This document shows, piece by piece, positions 10,587 through 21,003 of a stretch of 53,267 nt of DNA; within the stretch, counting starts at the first letter, position 1; each line of letters starts with the position of its first letter. The stretch covers positions 1-53,267 of the forward strand of contig JABYQS010000221.1 of assembly GCA_022592435.1 (NCBI GenBank), written 5' to 3'. Origin of the DNA: Cerioporus squamosus. Taxonomy: Eukaryota > Basidiomycota > Agaricomycetes > Polyporales > Polyporaceae. The position numbers and the translations under genes are program-made. The notes beneath the pieces are model-generated. The model saw nothing but the letters and a program-made list of their open reading frames with translations. It did not search any database and was not told the DNA's origin.

Positions 10587-11708
10587 TCACCCGTCGACGT
10601 CGGGATCTTCGAGAGTAATTGGATTCCTCTCTGCGTCTTCTCGTGCCTTTACTAGGTCATGGAAGGCTTGCAGGACGTTGTACACCTGCCACTCCATCTG
10701 TTCGTCATTCATGTTCGGAGAAAACTCGGCTTCGTCCATCATTTTCTGGATATCCAAAGTGTTCAGCAGCGCAATGGGAATCCCCGTTTCCGTTCTCAAC
10801 CAGGGTAGGTGAGCTGCGGTAGAGCGTCCTTCTGCTTAGCTCTTCGCACGACAGATGAACAACCGGTGCACTCACTCGGCGTGTATACTGCGCTCAGGGC
10901 ATACCCCTCATAAAGTTCGGTGCATGGATGCCCATAACCAGGATCATCCGAGTTGAGCGCGGGCAGCATCTCCGCAGCCGGATATTCGTGCTCAGTTGCA
11001 CAAGTGAACCCGACTATGGTTGGCACGAAGGGGATTGACGGGTCTCCGTGGGAGCGGTCTATGACAACACTCTCATCCGAGAAGCCGTTAAGCTCAAGAC
11101 CAGCTCGATGCATGTCGAAAAGAGCTTCTGCGACCAACATCCTGAATGACGCGTGAGCACCGGAGCGTGATTACACATGGGGAGCCCTGTACATGCCTGC
11201 ACCAGGAGGGATAGGCCCATAGCGGAAATTTGTTGAGTCGCTTCCCAGCGTAGCCGAACACCAGCACAGCTGCGGTGTCCGCTCGTTCGAAGAGGCCGTG
11301 ATAGCTAGGGACTCCCTTCCTTGCACTCGAAAGCTCGGCGAGCCTTCCTCTTCAAATTGAGGCCTCGCGCCTGATCCTCGCCATCGCCTTGCGTCCTCGG
11401 GCGATTTTGCAAACGACCTCGAGCGGGCGGAATGCGAGATCGGTCGAGCAAGTGGTCGTCGCCTTCCAGACCTTGTTGTCTACACAGTCGTCCAGGAGGC
11501 GGACCTCTTTCGCTACGTATATGCGGGCGCGACTTTCACCTTCTTCCGCGGTGGTGGTGCTGTCCTGGCTGGTGAAGATGATGTGCGCATCCAGGCCGAC
11601 CTCAGATTCGTACCCCAGATCTCCTCGCTGTACGTCTGCAAGTCCGACGAGAGCGGGGAACGCGAGCGATTCACGCAACACGGACGAAGGGGGCTGTTCC
11701 TGAGACAT
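10587..11708 (-). pseudogene. K3: decayed kinase-like gene
   Basis: The family layout is recognisable. The first exon from 11708 has VVCKIARGRKAMARIRREAS (Lys and helix-C Glu), then comes a hinge-like VLVFGYAGKRL. Next is an exon from about 11142 with ALFDMHRAGLELNGFSDES, and a last exon 10813-10587 ending in an acidic helix. The last intron (10875-10814, 62 nt) is regular. The gene is broken and dead: a TGA follows REASI, the catalytic Asp is Gly (LNGF), the Asn is Ser, and DFG has become VGF. The intron before the catalytic exon begins with GC rather than GT. Flanking members K1 and K2 show the same order of motifs. Confidence 0.72.
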
Positions 11709-12053
11709 CCTCTCAAGGCCTTCAAGGCGCGAACGAACCGCAAACCAACGGGATGAGGTGGTAAGTGCGTCTCGGGTTCGTCGTGGTGCGGGCGAAGGAT
11801 CCAGAGCAGGCGCCTGAGTTCATTTCCTGGTCGGCAATCTTATTCGCCAGCTAGCCAGCCTCGCGCTTTGCTCGCGTTTATGGTCTTCGCCCCTCACCCC
11901 CGTGTAGACTACGATCTGTCTCTGTCCCCGCTAATGTAGGGACACAATCTGTCTCAAGACGCTCTCTGGCTTGCAACACTGTCAGGACTCTCGCTTCGGA
12001 CACCAGGATGTCCCGCCTCTATAGACTGGCCACAAACGCCGAGCGATGTACCT
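11709..12053. other. Spacer between divergent K3 and K2
   Basis: Holds the 5' flanks of K3 (minus) and K2 (plus). A reading frame running into K2 from about 11950 may add some N-terminal residues. Nothing else seen. Confidence 0.35.
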
Positions 12054-12450
12054 TTGCAATACAGCGCCCTTCGCTCCATAGACCTCACACTGGCCGCTGA
12101 AAGACCATGCGTGGCCCACATCACAGAGTCAATCGTCGAGAGCTCGGATGGCAACCTCGAAGTCTTCCACGCGAGTCTGCGACTGGTCGGAGACGTCAAT
12201 GTCCCAGACCGCGATGTCGACTCACCCGCCTCGGAGCTATCCCCTCCCCATGCCAAGTGGAACGTCGTCTGCAAGGTCGCATACGGCCAAAACAGACTGA
12301 ACGCTTTGCTGAAGGAGGCCGGCCTGTACCGACATGAACTGCGTCCATTCAAGGGGACCGTGGTGCCAAAGTGTTATGGCTGCTTCGTCGTCGTGCGACG
12401 GCGTTCTCGGCGTCCTCGTCTTGCCTCTACTCCAGCGCGATGCGAAACGC
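12054..12450 (+). pseudogene. K2: truncated kinase-like gene (N-lobe only)
   Basis: The N-lobe of the local kinase family is clear: NLEVFHASLRL, then NVVCKVAYGQNRLNALLKEA (Lys and helix-C Glu), and GTVVPKCYGCFV. The frame then changes by one base near 12385 and the hinge DGVLGVLVLP appears in another frame. After that no catalytic loop or DFG is found, so the C-lobe is missing. It is most simply a 5' fragment left by duplication or deletion. Confidence 0.7.
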
Positions 12451-14169
12451 TTGCTCCAAGAGGAACGTCCCGGTGCGGAGAAGCGGCCATGGATAGTGCT
12501 TACCACGGAGATACCGCGAGGCCAGACGCGAGGGTACACGCGACCATCCAGCTGTGCGATGCAGAGCGAGTGCAGGAAGCGCAGCAGGGGATGGAAGAAC
12601 AGCCGCCACATAGGGCGCTGCGTTTGTCGAGGCGGAGACGGAGGAGTGTATGCGAAAGGGCAGGAGGGAGGAGGCTGGTCGCGATGTTGAGCGGAGGAGG
12701 CAGCGCTCCGCAGAAGATCCCCGCAAGCAGGCGGCTATCCGTGCTTGCAACAATTGCGCCCTCTGGGACTTGAACATAAACAAGTGGGACAAGCTTCCGA
12801 TCTGCGCCGAGCCAAACTGTTGCCGTACAAGGAGCTTCTCCTTGAACCTTCAGACGTATGCACCGTACTCATGGTGCCAGATTGTTATAGTGAACGCGGA
12901 GACCCACAGAGATACTATGTAGTGGCGAGGTCTACCGCTGAAGGAGCTTCCAGGCCGTGGCAGGCAGGATACGGGCGAGAGAAAATGAGGGGAGACCACG
13001 TATCATGGTCACCACCTCATGTGTACAAACGTGTCCTACCGCGGGCCAAAATGGTGCATATATGCAGAGTTGTCGCAGCTTCCGAGGAGGAAGGAGCGGA
13101 TGAAGTGAACCATGGACACGGCAACTGACTGTGCAGCGAGCGTGCCTTGGAGGTGCCGCGCACCGAGACAGGAGAGAAATAGAGGCAACACTCGGAAGAG
13201 AGATCGGAAGAGCGCACAGCAGGTCGCGATGACGGGACCAGTGCGGAGAACATGTGAGAATACGTGATAGACAGCCAGGTAGGATGACCAGCAAGGTCCG
13301 GAAGAGGTCGCAGGGCAGGCCGCTCGATCAACCGCGCACTGCGCGATATACCAGGGGCAGGAGAGGGGGAACCGGTGCGCATATAAGGTGTGACGCATAT
13401 CCAGCGCCATGCGCAGACGGCTGCCTCGGGCGATCCGGGAGTATATGGACGGAAGGAGGCTTTCCGGAAGCTTGGTGAGAGGCGAAAGTGCTGCTCGTGC
13501 CAGAGCACCAGTCCAATGTACCAGCGGACGTCTCGTCCCGATGATGGGACGCATGATACCGATCAGATCCTGTGGACGAAGACCCCGTGCGTAAGTAAGA
13601 CAGATCATTGTGACGCGCGAATTTGTCAAGCACGCACCCAGTCCAACAAGCGGTTCGCAGCTGAGTATCCTTCGAGCCAGCTGTCGTGGACGTGTATGAC
13701 TAGACGCGCGACAGTGATGCTCCTGAGTATGCTTGATGGTGCATGATACGAGGCGACCGGAGAGGAAACGGACGAGCGAAGGCACTCTGCTGAGCGTGCG
13801 ATACCATGTCCTGACTGACTGTATGCTTTAGCTCGACGTATCCACACCAGGGGCACATAGGGAGAGTGATATGTCATCGGAGATTGTCCGATGTGCGAGA
13901 TGGGAAGGTGAAAAGCCTGCCCGAGTGTCAGCAATATCGAGTAGCGTCCCTTGGACAGTGTTCGAGGAAAGATGAAGATCGTTGAGGGACGACATCCGCT
14001 TGGCAACCATGGATGGTACGTCCTCATATCGAGGAGTACATCCCCTCATCGCACGGCGAGGGCCCATGGTGACTGAACATCGAAGAAGGACTTACCCAGG
14101 CTGACCTGGAGTCCGCTCACAACATCGTATCGCCCAGTCAGAGAAAGAACGATGGGTGAGGTTGTTTCA
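12451..14169. other. Long stretch without a supported gene
   Basis: Several overlapping ORFs exist on both strands, the longest being 250 codons on the minus strand (13036-13785, Cys/Leu/Ser-rich). None has recognisable domains or convincing splice patterns. The first part may be remnants of the K2 C-terminal region. The minus-strand text at 13830-14060 is weakly protein-like. I cannot assign any of it. Confidence 0.35.
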
Positions 14170-14461
14170 TTACTTCGTCCATCGAAGCGCACTAGCGACC
14201 AGAAAACCTGGTGCACAATCCCGTCAGAACTGGTCCTGGTACAGTAACTAGTCTGCACTCACCAACACCCACTCCAGCCATGATCCTCTTCCCCACGACA
14301 GAGCCCGGCGCATGTGCGCGAGACATAGCCAGCGCATAAATCCCGACACCTCCAAGTGCGCCTGTGCCGATGACGCGACATGCGAGGCAGTCTTGCGGTC
14401 TCGTAGCGAGATTATATTCCTGCTCATAATTTGGAGACATCTCTTCATGCGACGTGGACAT
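14170..14461 (-). CDS. DMAC1/DUF4536-like small membrane protein, copy 2 (78 aa)
   Basis: Exons 14461-14263 and 14207-14170 (55-nt intron) encode 78 aa. The core QDCLACRVIGTGALGGVGIY is identical to copy 1 and the end FLVASALRWTK matches copy 1 exactly. The N-termini differ (MSTSHEEMSPNYEQ versus MSSSREEPSARLFEQ), as does one residue at the splice (Cys to Gly). Start 14461 is chosen over 14470 by alignment with copy 1. The pair lies in inverted orientation 4.4 kb apart with the kinase relics between. Both frames are open, so both may be functional. The family role is as a mitochondrial membrane assembly factor; specific function inferred. Confidence 0.85.
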
Positions 14462-14585
14462 CAGGTTCAACGTTCAGTATTGCAGCGAGAGGAAGAAGAC
14501 TCGTGGTGAGCGCAAAAAGACGATATGCGACTCGGACAAGCCGGACCAGGGCCCAGAGACGCATCTTCATCATGCCGTGCACGCG

Positions 14586-14621
14586 CGCTCGGCACCGCCC
14601 GAGTGCGAGGGTTCGACTCTC
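14586..14621 (+). promoter_or_regulatory. 36-bp conserved element with a B-box-like core (copy 2)
   Basis: Second copy of the element at 9391-9426, one mismatch in 36. It lies about 125-160 bp upstream of DMAC1-like copy 2, antisense to that gene, the same relative arrangement as copy 1. Confidence 0.45.
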
Positions 14622-15089
14622 TCCCATACCACCACTTCTTCTCTCCGAAGGAAAGACCGGACTCGTACTGGTGATGGAAGCTGTGGTGTCAGCGCAGTGT
14701 CTCATTCCCCAGTGCTTGTGACTATAGATGAGTACCGAGTTCTATGTGGGCCTACCTAATAGGACTGCTTCGTCGCGCTAACTTTCCCTCCGCAAGTTTC
14801 TGCAGGACATTTCTGGTGAACTGCTTCGCCACGGTCAACCTGATAGTCGAAGGATCAGTGACTCTCACCCCGTGTACTGGCCAAGGCAAATCCGGACATG
14901 TATTCGGTCAACAACGTCGACGTTTCCTTCAGGAGAAGCCCCAGTCATGACTCGGGACCGCGTGACAATTTATATTGTTCTATGCTCAACGGGGCCCTGT
15001 CCCACCGTCTCAGCAAGAAGCTAGACTGGGCCGCTAAGCTCTAGAGACAAGGCCTCTCTATAAGAGAAACCCATAAGCAGATGCTACAA
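14622..15089. other. Intergenic
   Basis: No coding support on either strand; it holds the 3' flank of K4. Confidence 0.4.
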
Positions 15090-15845
15090 TTATATGCGCA
15101 GCGCAACGCACCGGGTCTCCATGCTCCACAGCTCAGCCTCTTTACAAGCATCGCACAGGTCGCTGCATGGGAAGTCAGACCGCGCCGGTACTGGTTCGCA
15201 TACCCCGATCTTGCCATCGAAGGGACACGTGTGGTCGTGACCGTCTTCAAAATCAACATGCACAGAGACAGTGCCGTGACTGGCTGCTGCTGCTACGATG
15301 TCCGGTGCCGCAAAGTTTTTGTGCTGGACGCCTGTGGCGTGAACACAACACCGCCGCCCTCCTGCCAGCGCACGCACGCGATGCCTGAGCACCTGTCCAC
15401 GCGAGATCGGGAAGAGCACGGCCGTACCTGATTTCGGGGGAGTAGCACTTCAGCAATGCAGAGAGCTCTGAACCGCAGTCCTGCATGATTAGGACTGCGA
15501 CTGGGCCGTCTTCAGGAGTATCCCCCCACAAAGAGCCCCTAGATCTCCGGGACGAACAGGCCTTGCAGGTTGTCGAGCTTCTCGCAGATTTCGCCCTCCT
15601 TGGTGAGGGCACGGACTCGTCGTTGACCGTAGCCGACTTTGCAGACTACGTCCAAGTCCGTCTCCTCGTGTGTGCTGGTAGACAGCACGAACTCGAAGGC
15701 GACGCCGGCACGGAGCCGCCAGCGGGCGCAGAACACCACCGTATTTCCATCCGGGCGTTCGGCGAGGAGCTCTGTCAGAATAACGTCAAGCTCGGGCTTC
15801 CCCACATCTCTCGCATAGTAGTAGGAGGGAAGGCGGTCGCATAAC
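15090..15845 (-). pseudogene. K4: decayed kinase-like gene
   Basis: Family motifs in order: LLAERPDGNTVVFCARW, DLDVVCKVGYGQRRVRAL (Lys), then LQGLFVPEI followed by TAG where relatives have Tyr. A one-base shift gives GDTPEDGPVAVLIMQDCG (hinge). After a short putative intron comes VHATGVQHKNFAAPDIVA, in which the catalytic Asp is Asn and the following Asn is Asp. DFG is DFE. It is therefore both interrupted and catalytically dead. Its 5' end lies only a few bases from the 3' end of the CK1-like gene K5 on the same strand. Confidence 0.72.
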
Positions 15846-15847
15846 GG

Positions 15848-17573
15848 CTAATCACCGGGTGGCCAGTCGGGGTCTCTCTTGTCGACGGATGTCGTGTCCC
15901 GGGGCCAGTACAGAAGCGACATTGCAAGCCTAAAGTATGGAGTCAGTAAAAAGGAGCATCTTAGCCGCTGCATACGTACCTCCTCTATGGCTGGACAAGT
16001 TCTAGGGCGGCGATCCTTCGAGTGATTGAGTCCTCTGCCCCTTGGGTCGGACATGCGCTTGATTGAAACCTCGGCAGCACTCTTAGGCTGTGCAAAGGGT
16101 GGTTAGATACTGTAGAGTACAAGGAAAAGCTTGCATACTAAATCCTGTACTCACCTCTTTCACAGGGTCCCAGTGAATAACCTCTAGCGGAAAAACACTG
16201 GTCAAATGCCCCTCCTGGCCCGCCAGCACCGCATCCAGCCCATCTAGCCGCGCCCGCACGATGGCGCCCTCGCCCCCCAGCAGCTCGTCCGCGTCCGCCG
16301 GCATAGCCGGCTCCCATGTGAACGTCGGCATCCAGCGCCCGTTGGAACCCTTCGCACACGCGAATGAGCGTGACTCCGGTAATCGCAAGATAGACGGATC
16401 TGTTGCTGTTGATCCATCTTGATTTTTGGCCCCGTAAGCCTGGTCCGCGAGGTCCAATGCGTCCACGACAATCGTCTTCAGTGGTGGGTCTGTGTTGTCG
16501 GACGGATCGTACTAGTACAAGGGGTCATCGGGGATCGATGGGACCACTGGCACCCTCCGGAAGCGTTCACTCCACCCGCCGTAGTCCGGCTCCTCCCCGT
16601 ACTCCAGCCCGCGTGCGTACTGTAATCTATAAACTCCCCGAACACCGTTAAGTCTCCGAAACCGGCAAACCGCGCCACAGTCCGCAGCCTCTGGCGCGAA
16701 AAAAACCGTGATGCGCTCGCGCTGGGTAGAGAGTCGAGAGTCGGCATCGGCATCGCGGAGGTCCCAGGGTAGACAGCCGGCCATGAGTGCGAGGAGGGTG
16801 TACGACAGGGACTCGATGTCGTCTCTGTGCGACGGTGCTGCTACCGGCAGCAGTGACGAGTGAGAGGATCACTCACAGTGGTGGAGATGCCCGTTGAGGC
16901 TCATATAGTCGGACGTCCCTACCGAGTACGGCGTGCCCTTGTCCGGCAGATGTTGTAGCGTGACAGGGTCCCTGTACGGCCTGCAGATCCCAAAGTCAAT
17001 ATTCCGCACCCGGCCGTCCCCCTCCAAGCCGACCGTGAGATTCGACGGCTTGACGTCGCAGTAGACGATCCCGCACGACTGGATGTGCTCAAGCCCGTCT
17101 AGCTGCCAAACGTCACTGTCAGAACTCAAGTACACTACACGAGGGGCGAGGGGGATGGGGCAGGGCCTCACCACCTGAACAGCAATCGCGACGAGGTTAC
17201 GCAGCGTAAGCTTTGCAAAGGCGTCGAGAAGCTCGAGCGGTAGGTACTCGTAGAACTGGGACTTGCCCCATGCGTACACGTGCGGGATGGCTTTGAGACC
17301 TGTTGCGAGTCCAGTCAGAAAACACGCGCAAGTCTAACCAGCATCGAGATCATCGCCGAACTCACCATGGAGGAGGACGAGCGCGCACGCTTCATGCTGG
17401 AGCTGCGGATGCTCGACGTGGTCCGTTACGTGGCACTTCTTCACCGCTACGAGTCTCTGCGAGTCCCTATCGTCCATAACCCGAGCACGGTACACACGCC
17501 CTGAAGGACCATAAGCTGCCTTTGGAGGTTCGCAAGGTTCGCGCCAGACATACCAAACCCGCCCCTGACCCAC
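15848..17573 (-). CDS. K5: CK1-like protein kinase with a long C-terminal extension
   Basis: Casein-kinase-1-like Ser/Thr kinase. Exons (minus): about 17573-17366, 17299-17175, 17102-16877, 16822 to about 16160, then two short exons to 15848. GRVYRAR (end of the Gly loop) and VAVKKCHV (Lys) open the fold. GLEHIQSCGIVYCDVKPSN is the catalytic loop with Asp and Asn intact, NIDFGI the DFG, and GTSDYMSLNGH the CK1-type activation segment, followed by DDIESLSYTLLALMAGCLPW. Odd points: the CK1 tail (GFGDLTVFGEFIDY then YARGLEYGEEPDY) is split over two frames by compensating indels, the first at a T run near 16700. A TAG near 16510 interrupts an otherwise open frame running another 110 codons. The 5' end is uncertain because upstream residues lie in two frames. 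Substrate unknown. Confidence 0.75.
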
Positions 17574-17772
17574 TTCTCTTTCAAAATGAACAGACGCATC
17601 CTGGGGAAAGATAGGGTGACGTCAAGAAACAGAGAACAAAGTGCAAGCCCCTCAGATCTCAGCGCATGGAAGCCATAGCAAGCCTGTCGCAATGATAATG
17701 GTGAGGACGGTATCGAGAACCTTGCAATATGAGCCTCGCGATGGTGGTGAGAGAGCAAGAGGAGGATCAAAC

Positions 17773-17878
17773 CTGTCTTGGCAGCCAATGGCAGACAGCG
17801 AGAAGAGTCATGCCAAAAGTGCGGCATGGCAGGCGCCCGTAGTGTCCGCCAACAGCGACAAAGTTCGCATTTAACCCC
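17773..17878. repeat. 106-bp repeat copy A with CCAAT box
   Basis: Starts CTGTCTTGGCAGCCAAT and ends near TTCGCATTTAACCCC. It matches 19118-19222 over its whole length with scattered differences. It lies just upstream of K5 (minus strand), so it may be that gene's promoter, with the CCAAT box as one element. Confidence 0.7.
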
Positions 17879-18308
17879 AACCATCACCTACGTGCACCAC
17901 TCCTGCATCTGAGTCGTTCCCCAACCCACTCTTGCAGATCTCGCCAATGTCGCCATGAGGAGGTGCCGTACGCTGCGATGTCGGTGAGTCCTGCAATTCC
18001 AACCTGCAAGTCACAAGTTCAGTTGGGAGATGTCAGATCATGCGCATATATTCACATGTTCGGTACCTTCCTCTATCACATAATGGCACAAAGACACCAG
18101 GTCTCTGGATTTAAGACACACAGCGGGCAGCGGGATGTATCGACGCACCGGGTTCAACCTCGTGACAGCGGCCACACTAGTACGTCCACCCGGGCTCGTA
18201 ACCTCGTATGCTCACGTTTCCTCCCGGAGGCTTCCCAACTACATACCTCCGTCGAAGCCTCGCAATTATCTCCTTAACACGACTTGCACTGCACCGGATC
18301 TCGAGGGA

Positions 18309-18361
18309 TTGCTGCCAAGGGCGCCCCGTAGCACAAACCGCGCAGCAGGCGTCTGACGTCA
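18309..18361. repeat. Second conserved block of duplication unit A, with CRE palindrome
   Basis: Block 18309-18345 (GCCAAGGGC, CCCC, TAGCACAAA, CGCGCAG) matches 19656-19690. It is followed by a perfect TGACGTCA at 18354-18361, also present in the second unit. Confidence 0.6.
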
Positions 18362-18399
18362 TCAGGTCCGTATTCTGCCCCATCCGCTGCGATAGTGCT

Positions 18400-19117
18400 G
18401 ATGTTCGATGTGCTGTTAGACATGCATCGGAGAGAACTCCATTAGCTCTGGTGCGTTGCGCATCGTGGAAGAGCGCGCGGGTACGGAATTGTCGACGATC
18501 AACCTCGCTCCGGAGTCCGGTGCATCGCCGCCGGACCTGGGCGTGCTCAATGACGGTATAGCAGCGCCGAGCAACGAACTCGCCTTTTCATCAGGGAGAA
18601 TTCCACCGACCGTCCTGTCACACTTGGTATCGGATGACAAGGAACCTCCGTGACAATCCGGCGCCAGAAGGACCCAGGATCACCGCCGCCGGTCAAATCG
18701 TACGTGCACTACTAGGGCCATCATTTCCTGGGATTTCGACGAGGAGGAGGAGGAGGAGGCGAGACACCGTATTTGACACTTAGTGATTTGCAAGTCCCGG
18801 CTCATCGAAAAGTAAGGGATCGTCAGCAGTTGCACTAGGCTCCTTGCTATAGTAGTCACCTAGCGTACCTTTGACATCCACCTTCATTCCTGTTGGTCGC
18901 GTCGTAGCTCGGTGCACCGCGCCTGAAGCATTCAGGCCTCGAGGATGAGCTTGTTCAACTCAAGCTCAAGAGCTAGACATCGGAGATCGGCGACAGCACT
19001 TCACCTGGTTTCCCTGCTGAAAATCCATGTAATCAGAATAGCGATGGTTGAGTGAGGAGGGCATATATAAGACTCAGTACTCAAGAGAGCAGAAGAACGG
19101 AGTCACGCACACAGGCA
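18400..19117. other. Junction of the tandem duplication
   Basis: No gene supported. Includes a short GAG/GGA microsatellite near 18741-18761 and a TATATAA word near 19065. The downstream boundary is where unit B resumes similarity to unit A. Confidence 0.4.
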
Positions 19118-19222
19118 CTGTCTTGGCAGCCAATCGCGGACAGCGAAGAATCATGCCGAAGGTGCCGCAGCGTAAGCGCCCGAAGTCTCCGCCGACCAGC
19201 GACAGAGTTCGCACTTAACCCC
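19118..19222. repeat. 105-bp repeat copy B with CCAAT box
   Basis: Diverged copy of 17773-17878, same orientation, about 1.34 kb away. No kinase gene follows it on the minus-strand side, so any promoter role here is orphaned. Confidence 0.7.
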
Positions 19223-19655
19223 CATCTACCTCAGTCCTGCGCACGAGCGGAATTTCCTGACTGCTCTTGCTGGCCGCGGTATCTCCTTGAAGCGGAGGAT
19301 TGAGATGTGGTATGTCGCTCGGATAACGGTGAGTGCAGTGCTAACAACTGCAGTCAGTCTGACTTTCGGGAGAGCCTGAGGCGTGCTACGGTGCTCCATA
19401 GATCGACAAGGGGGACATCTAGTGCGCATACATCGAGACTGAGGCTCTCTGCACAGACATCACTACGCGCTGCCATGACTTCCAACCCACCAGGCCCCCA
19501 ACCAGGACCAGGAATTGAAGGCACGCCTGGTACCTGGATTTCGTCGCGCTCAGGCTCGTAACCTCGCCCTTTCGCGGATTCTTCCGGATCCTCCCAGGTA
19601 ATGGATCCTTCGAAGCTGTACATGCAGCTCTTCTCCTGTCCCGCAACGTTCAATG

Positions 19656-19713
19656 TTGTCGCCAAGGGCCCCATAGCACAAATCGCGCAGGCGCAGGATA
19701 CAACCTGACGTCA
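19656..19713. repeat. Second conserved block of duplication unit B, with CRE palindrome
   Basis: Counterpart of 18309-18361 at the same spacing from the CCAAT repeat, ending in a perfect TGACGTCA at 19706-19713. The minus strand over 19354-19674 is open for 107 codons, but no family is recognised. Confidence 0.6.
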
Positions 19714-20255
19714 CGGTCGGCGCCAACGATGCTGCCCGGGCTCAACAGAGATACGCATCACACGAGCCTCTCGGGATTCAGGTGCGGGACTGCATGTGGA
19801 AGAGTCCATAGGTCGTACGAAAGGGCGACCAGTGACTCCCCGCTTTGATCGTGACCATGCATGGAGCGAAGTCCGACTCCGGACATCGTCAAGGATCGGT
19901 ACCATCGCCAGGTTGCAGCTAAGTATCGCACAATCCTATGGAGGCACTCGCTTGGTACGCTGCCCAGAAAGACAGTAGACAACTCGGGAGAAACATGCCA
20001 TCGGAGAGCGGGGCGAGTGGGAGAAGACTCACGACCATCCGAGCTACGATCCGGCATCCGCAGCATTCGCGTCCTTCTGTGTACGGCGCTCGCGCCAGCC
20101 TCCTCCTTTGTAGTGGTCACCAGCTGTTCTGGCGGGAAGATCGGTTCATGTACAGGTCTTCCGTAGCCTGAGGTTCGCGCGCAGCAGGTGCTGGAAGACT
20201 ACCGATCACGGTAAGTGTTGCACTGCCCGTGTACCTATCTGTGGCAACCTCGGAG
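19714..20255. other. Unassigned
   Basis: Overlapping ORFs on both strands without recognisable domains. A strong plus-strand intron signature begins near 20212 (gtaagt), with branch CTAAC near 20262 and acceptor ttgcag ending at 20279, but no upstream exon with a start was resolved. Confidence 0.3.
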
Positions 20256-20609
20256 CTAACGACACACGTTTTCTTGCAGACACCCATGGATGCGAAGCGA
20301 AGTGCCTCGTGGAGGGTGCTCGGAGCTGTCAGAACGGTCTTTCCGACGGTGCTCGAAGCCAGTGGATGCTTCTCCGATAGGTCCGGAAGCCACCAGACCC
20401 GCTCGATGCTCGTAGCGCGGAGCGAGCGAGCTCCGACGGTGTATGGCACAAGTGCCTCCCTGCCTGCATGGGGGACTCTCACCGCAGGCGAGCTCGCTCG
20501 CGGTGGAGAAGGGAAGCTGAGGAAGTGCGGATGCCTCAGTGGCGTCCTGGACGTTCTCCGGTGCGGGGGAGATGATGCCAGATATCGACGACGGGTGGCA
20601 AGATCCCAC
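20256..20609 (-). CDS. Possible uncharacterised ORF, 117 codons
   Basis: Translation contains natural-looking text such as SGIISPAPENVQDATEASAL followed by PQLPFSTASELAC. It is partly open in a second frame (WWLPDLSEKHPLASS), which would fit an intron beginning gtgagag after the Cys. It overlaps the plus-strand intron signature at 20212-20279, so at most one reading is right there. No family recognised; coding status is uncertain. Confidence 0.3.
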   Translation of the reverse strand: MGSCHPSSISGIISPAPENVQDATEASALPQLPFSTASELACGESPPCRQGGTCAIHRRSSLAPRYEHRAGLVASGPIGEASTGFEHRRKDRSDSSEHPPRGTSLRIHGCLQENVCR

Positions 20610-20770
20610 GTCGAGATTCTGATATTCCTGGATGGTCGGGACGGGTCGCTCTGATACACGCCCCAGGCGGGCAGAGCGTGAATATCGCTACTCGCGAACC
20701 TAGCTGCACAGGACACGGCGTTATGCGTGACTGTGTCACGCGGACCGGCCCAGCCGAGTTTGGCCGTATT

Positions 20771-20803
20771 TGCGCGCGGTGGCGGCGCAGAGGGGATAAA
20801 TAG
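20771..20803 (+). promoter_or_regulatory. Promoter of the copper-fist gene: MRE-like word and TATA-like box
   Basis: TGCGCGC at 20771-20777 fits the metal-response core TGCRCNC. GATAAATAG at 20795-20803 is TATA-like, about 60 bp upstream of a CT-rich stretch (20830-20855) that often marks the start of transcription. Position relative to the gene at 21004 is right; function inferred. Confidence 0.45.
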
Positions 20804-20860
20804 CAGAGGGCGCGACGCGCGACGGGCCTAGTTTTTCTCCCTCTTTCCTCTATCTTGCTC

Positions 20861-20917
20861 ATGGTCGTTCTCATTGCGAAACAGCTCTCCTACGCCGCGC
20901 TCGCCATCTCCCAATAA
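20861..20917 (+). CDS. Upstream ORF (18 codons) in the copper-fist leader
   Basis: An ATG in the predicted 5' leader opens an 18-codon frame (MVVLIAKQLSYAALAISQ) ending at TAA 20915-20917, 86 bp before the main start at 21004. Its ATG follows the CT-rich stretch directly and would be met first by scanning ribosomes if transcription starts upstream. A regulatory role is inferred. Confidence 0.4.
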   Translation: MVVLIAKQLSYAALAISQ

Positions 20918-21003
20918 CGCACGCTTGGCGTCGCGGGCGTGCAGCGCGCTCGGGGCGTTCTCTTCGAATCTCTCCACTTTCCGAACCGACCCTATCGACC
21001 GTC

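Noticed and set aside
13036..13785. Minus-strand ORF of 249 codons resembling a membrane protein
   Set aside because: Composition is irregular (many Cys, Ser, Arg), no start context, no domain and no splice support; likely chance.
20212..20279. Plus-strand intron with perfect donor, branch and acceptor
   Set aside because: No upstream exon with a start codon and no family on either side; minus-strand text over the same bases is equally good, so no gene was called on it.
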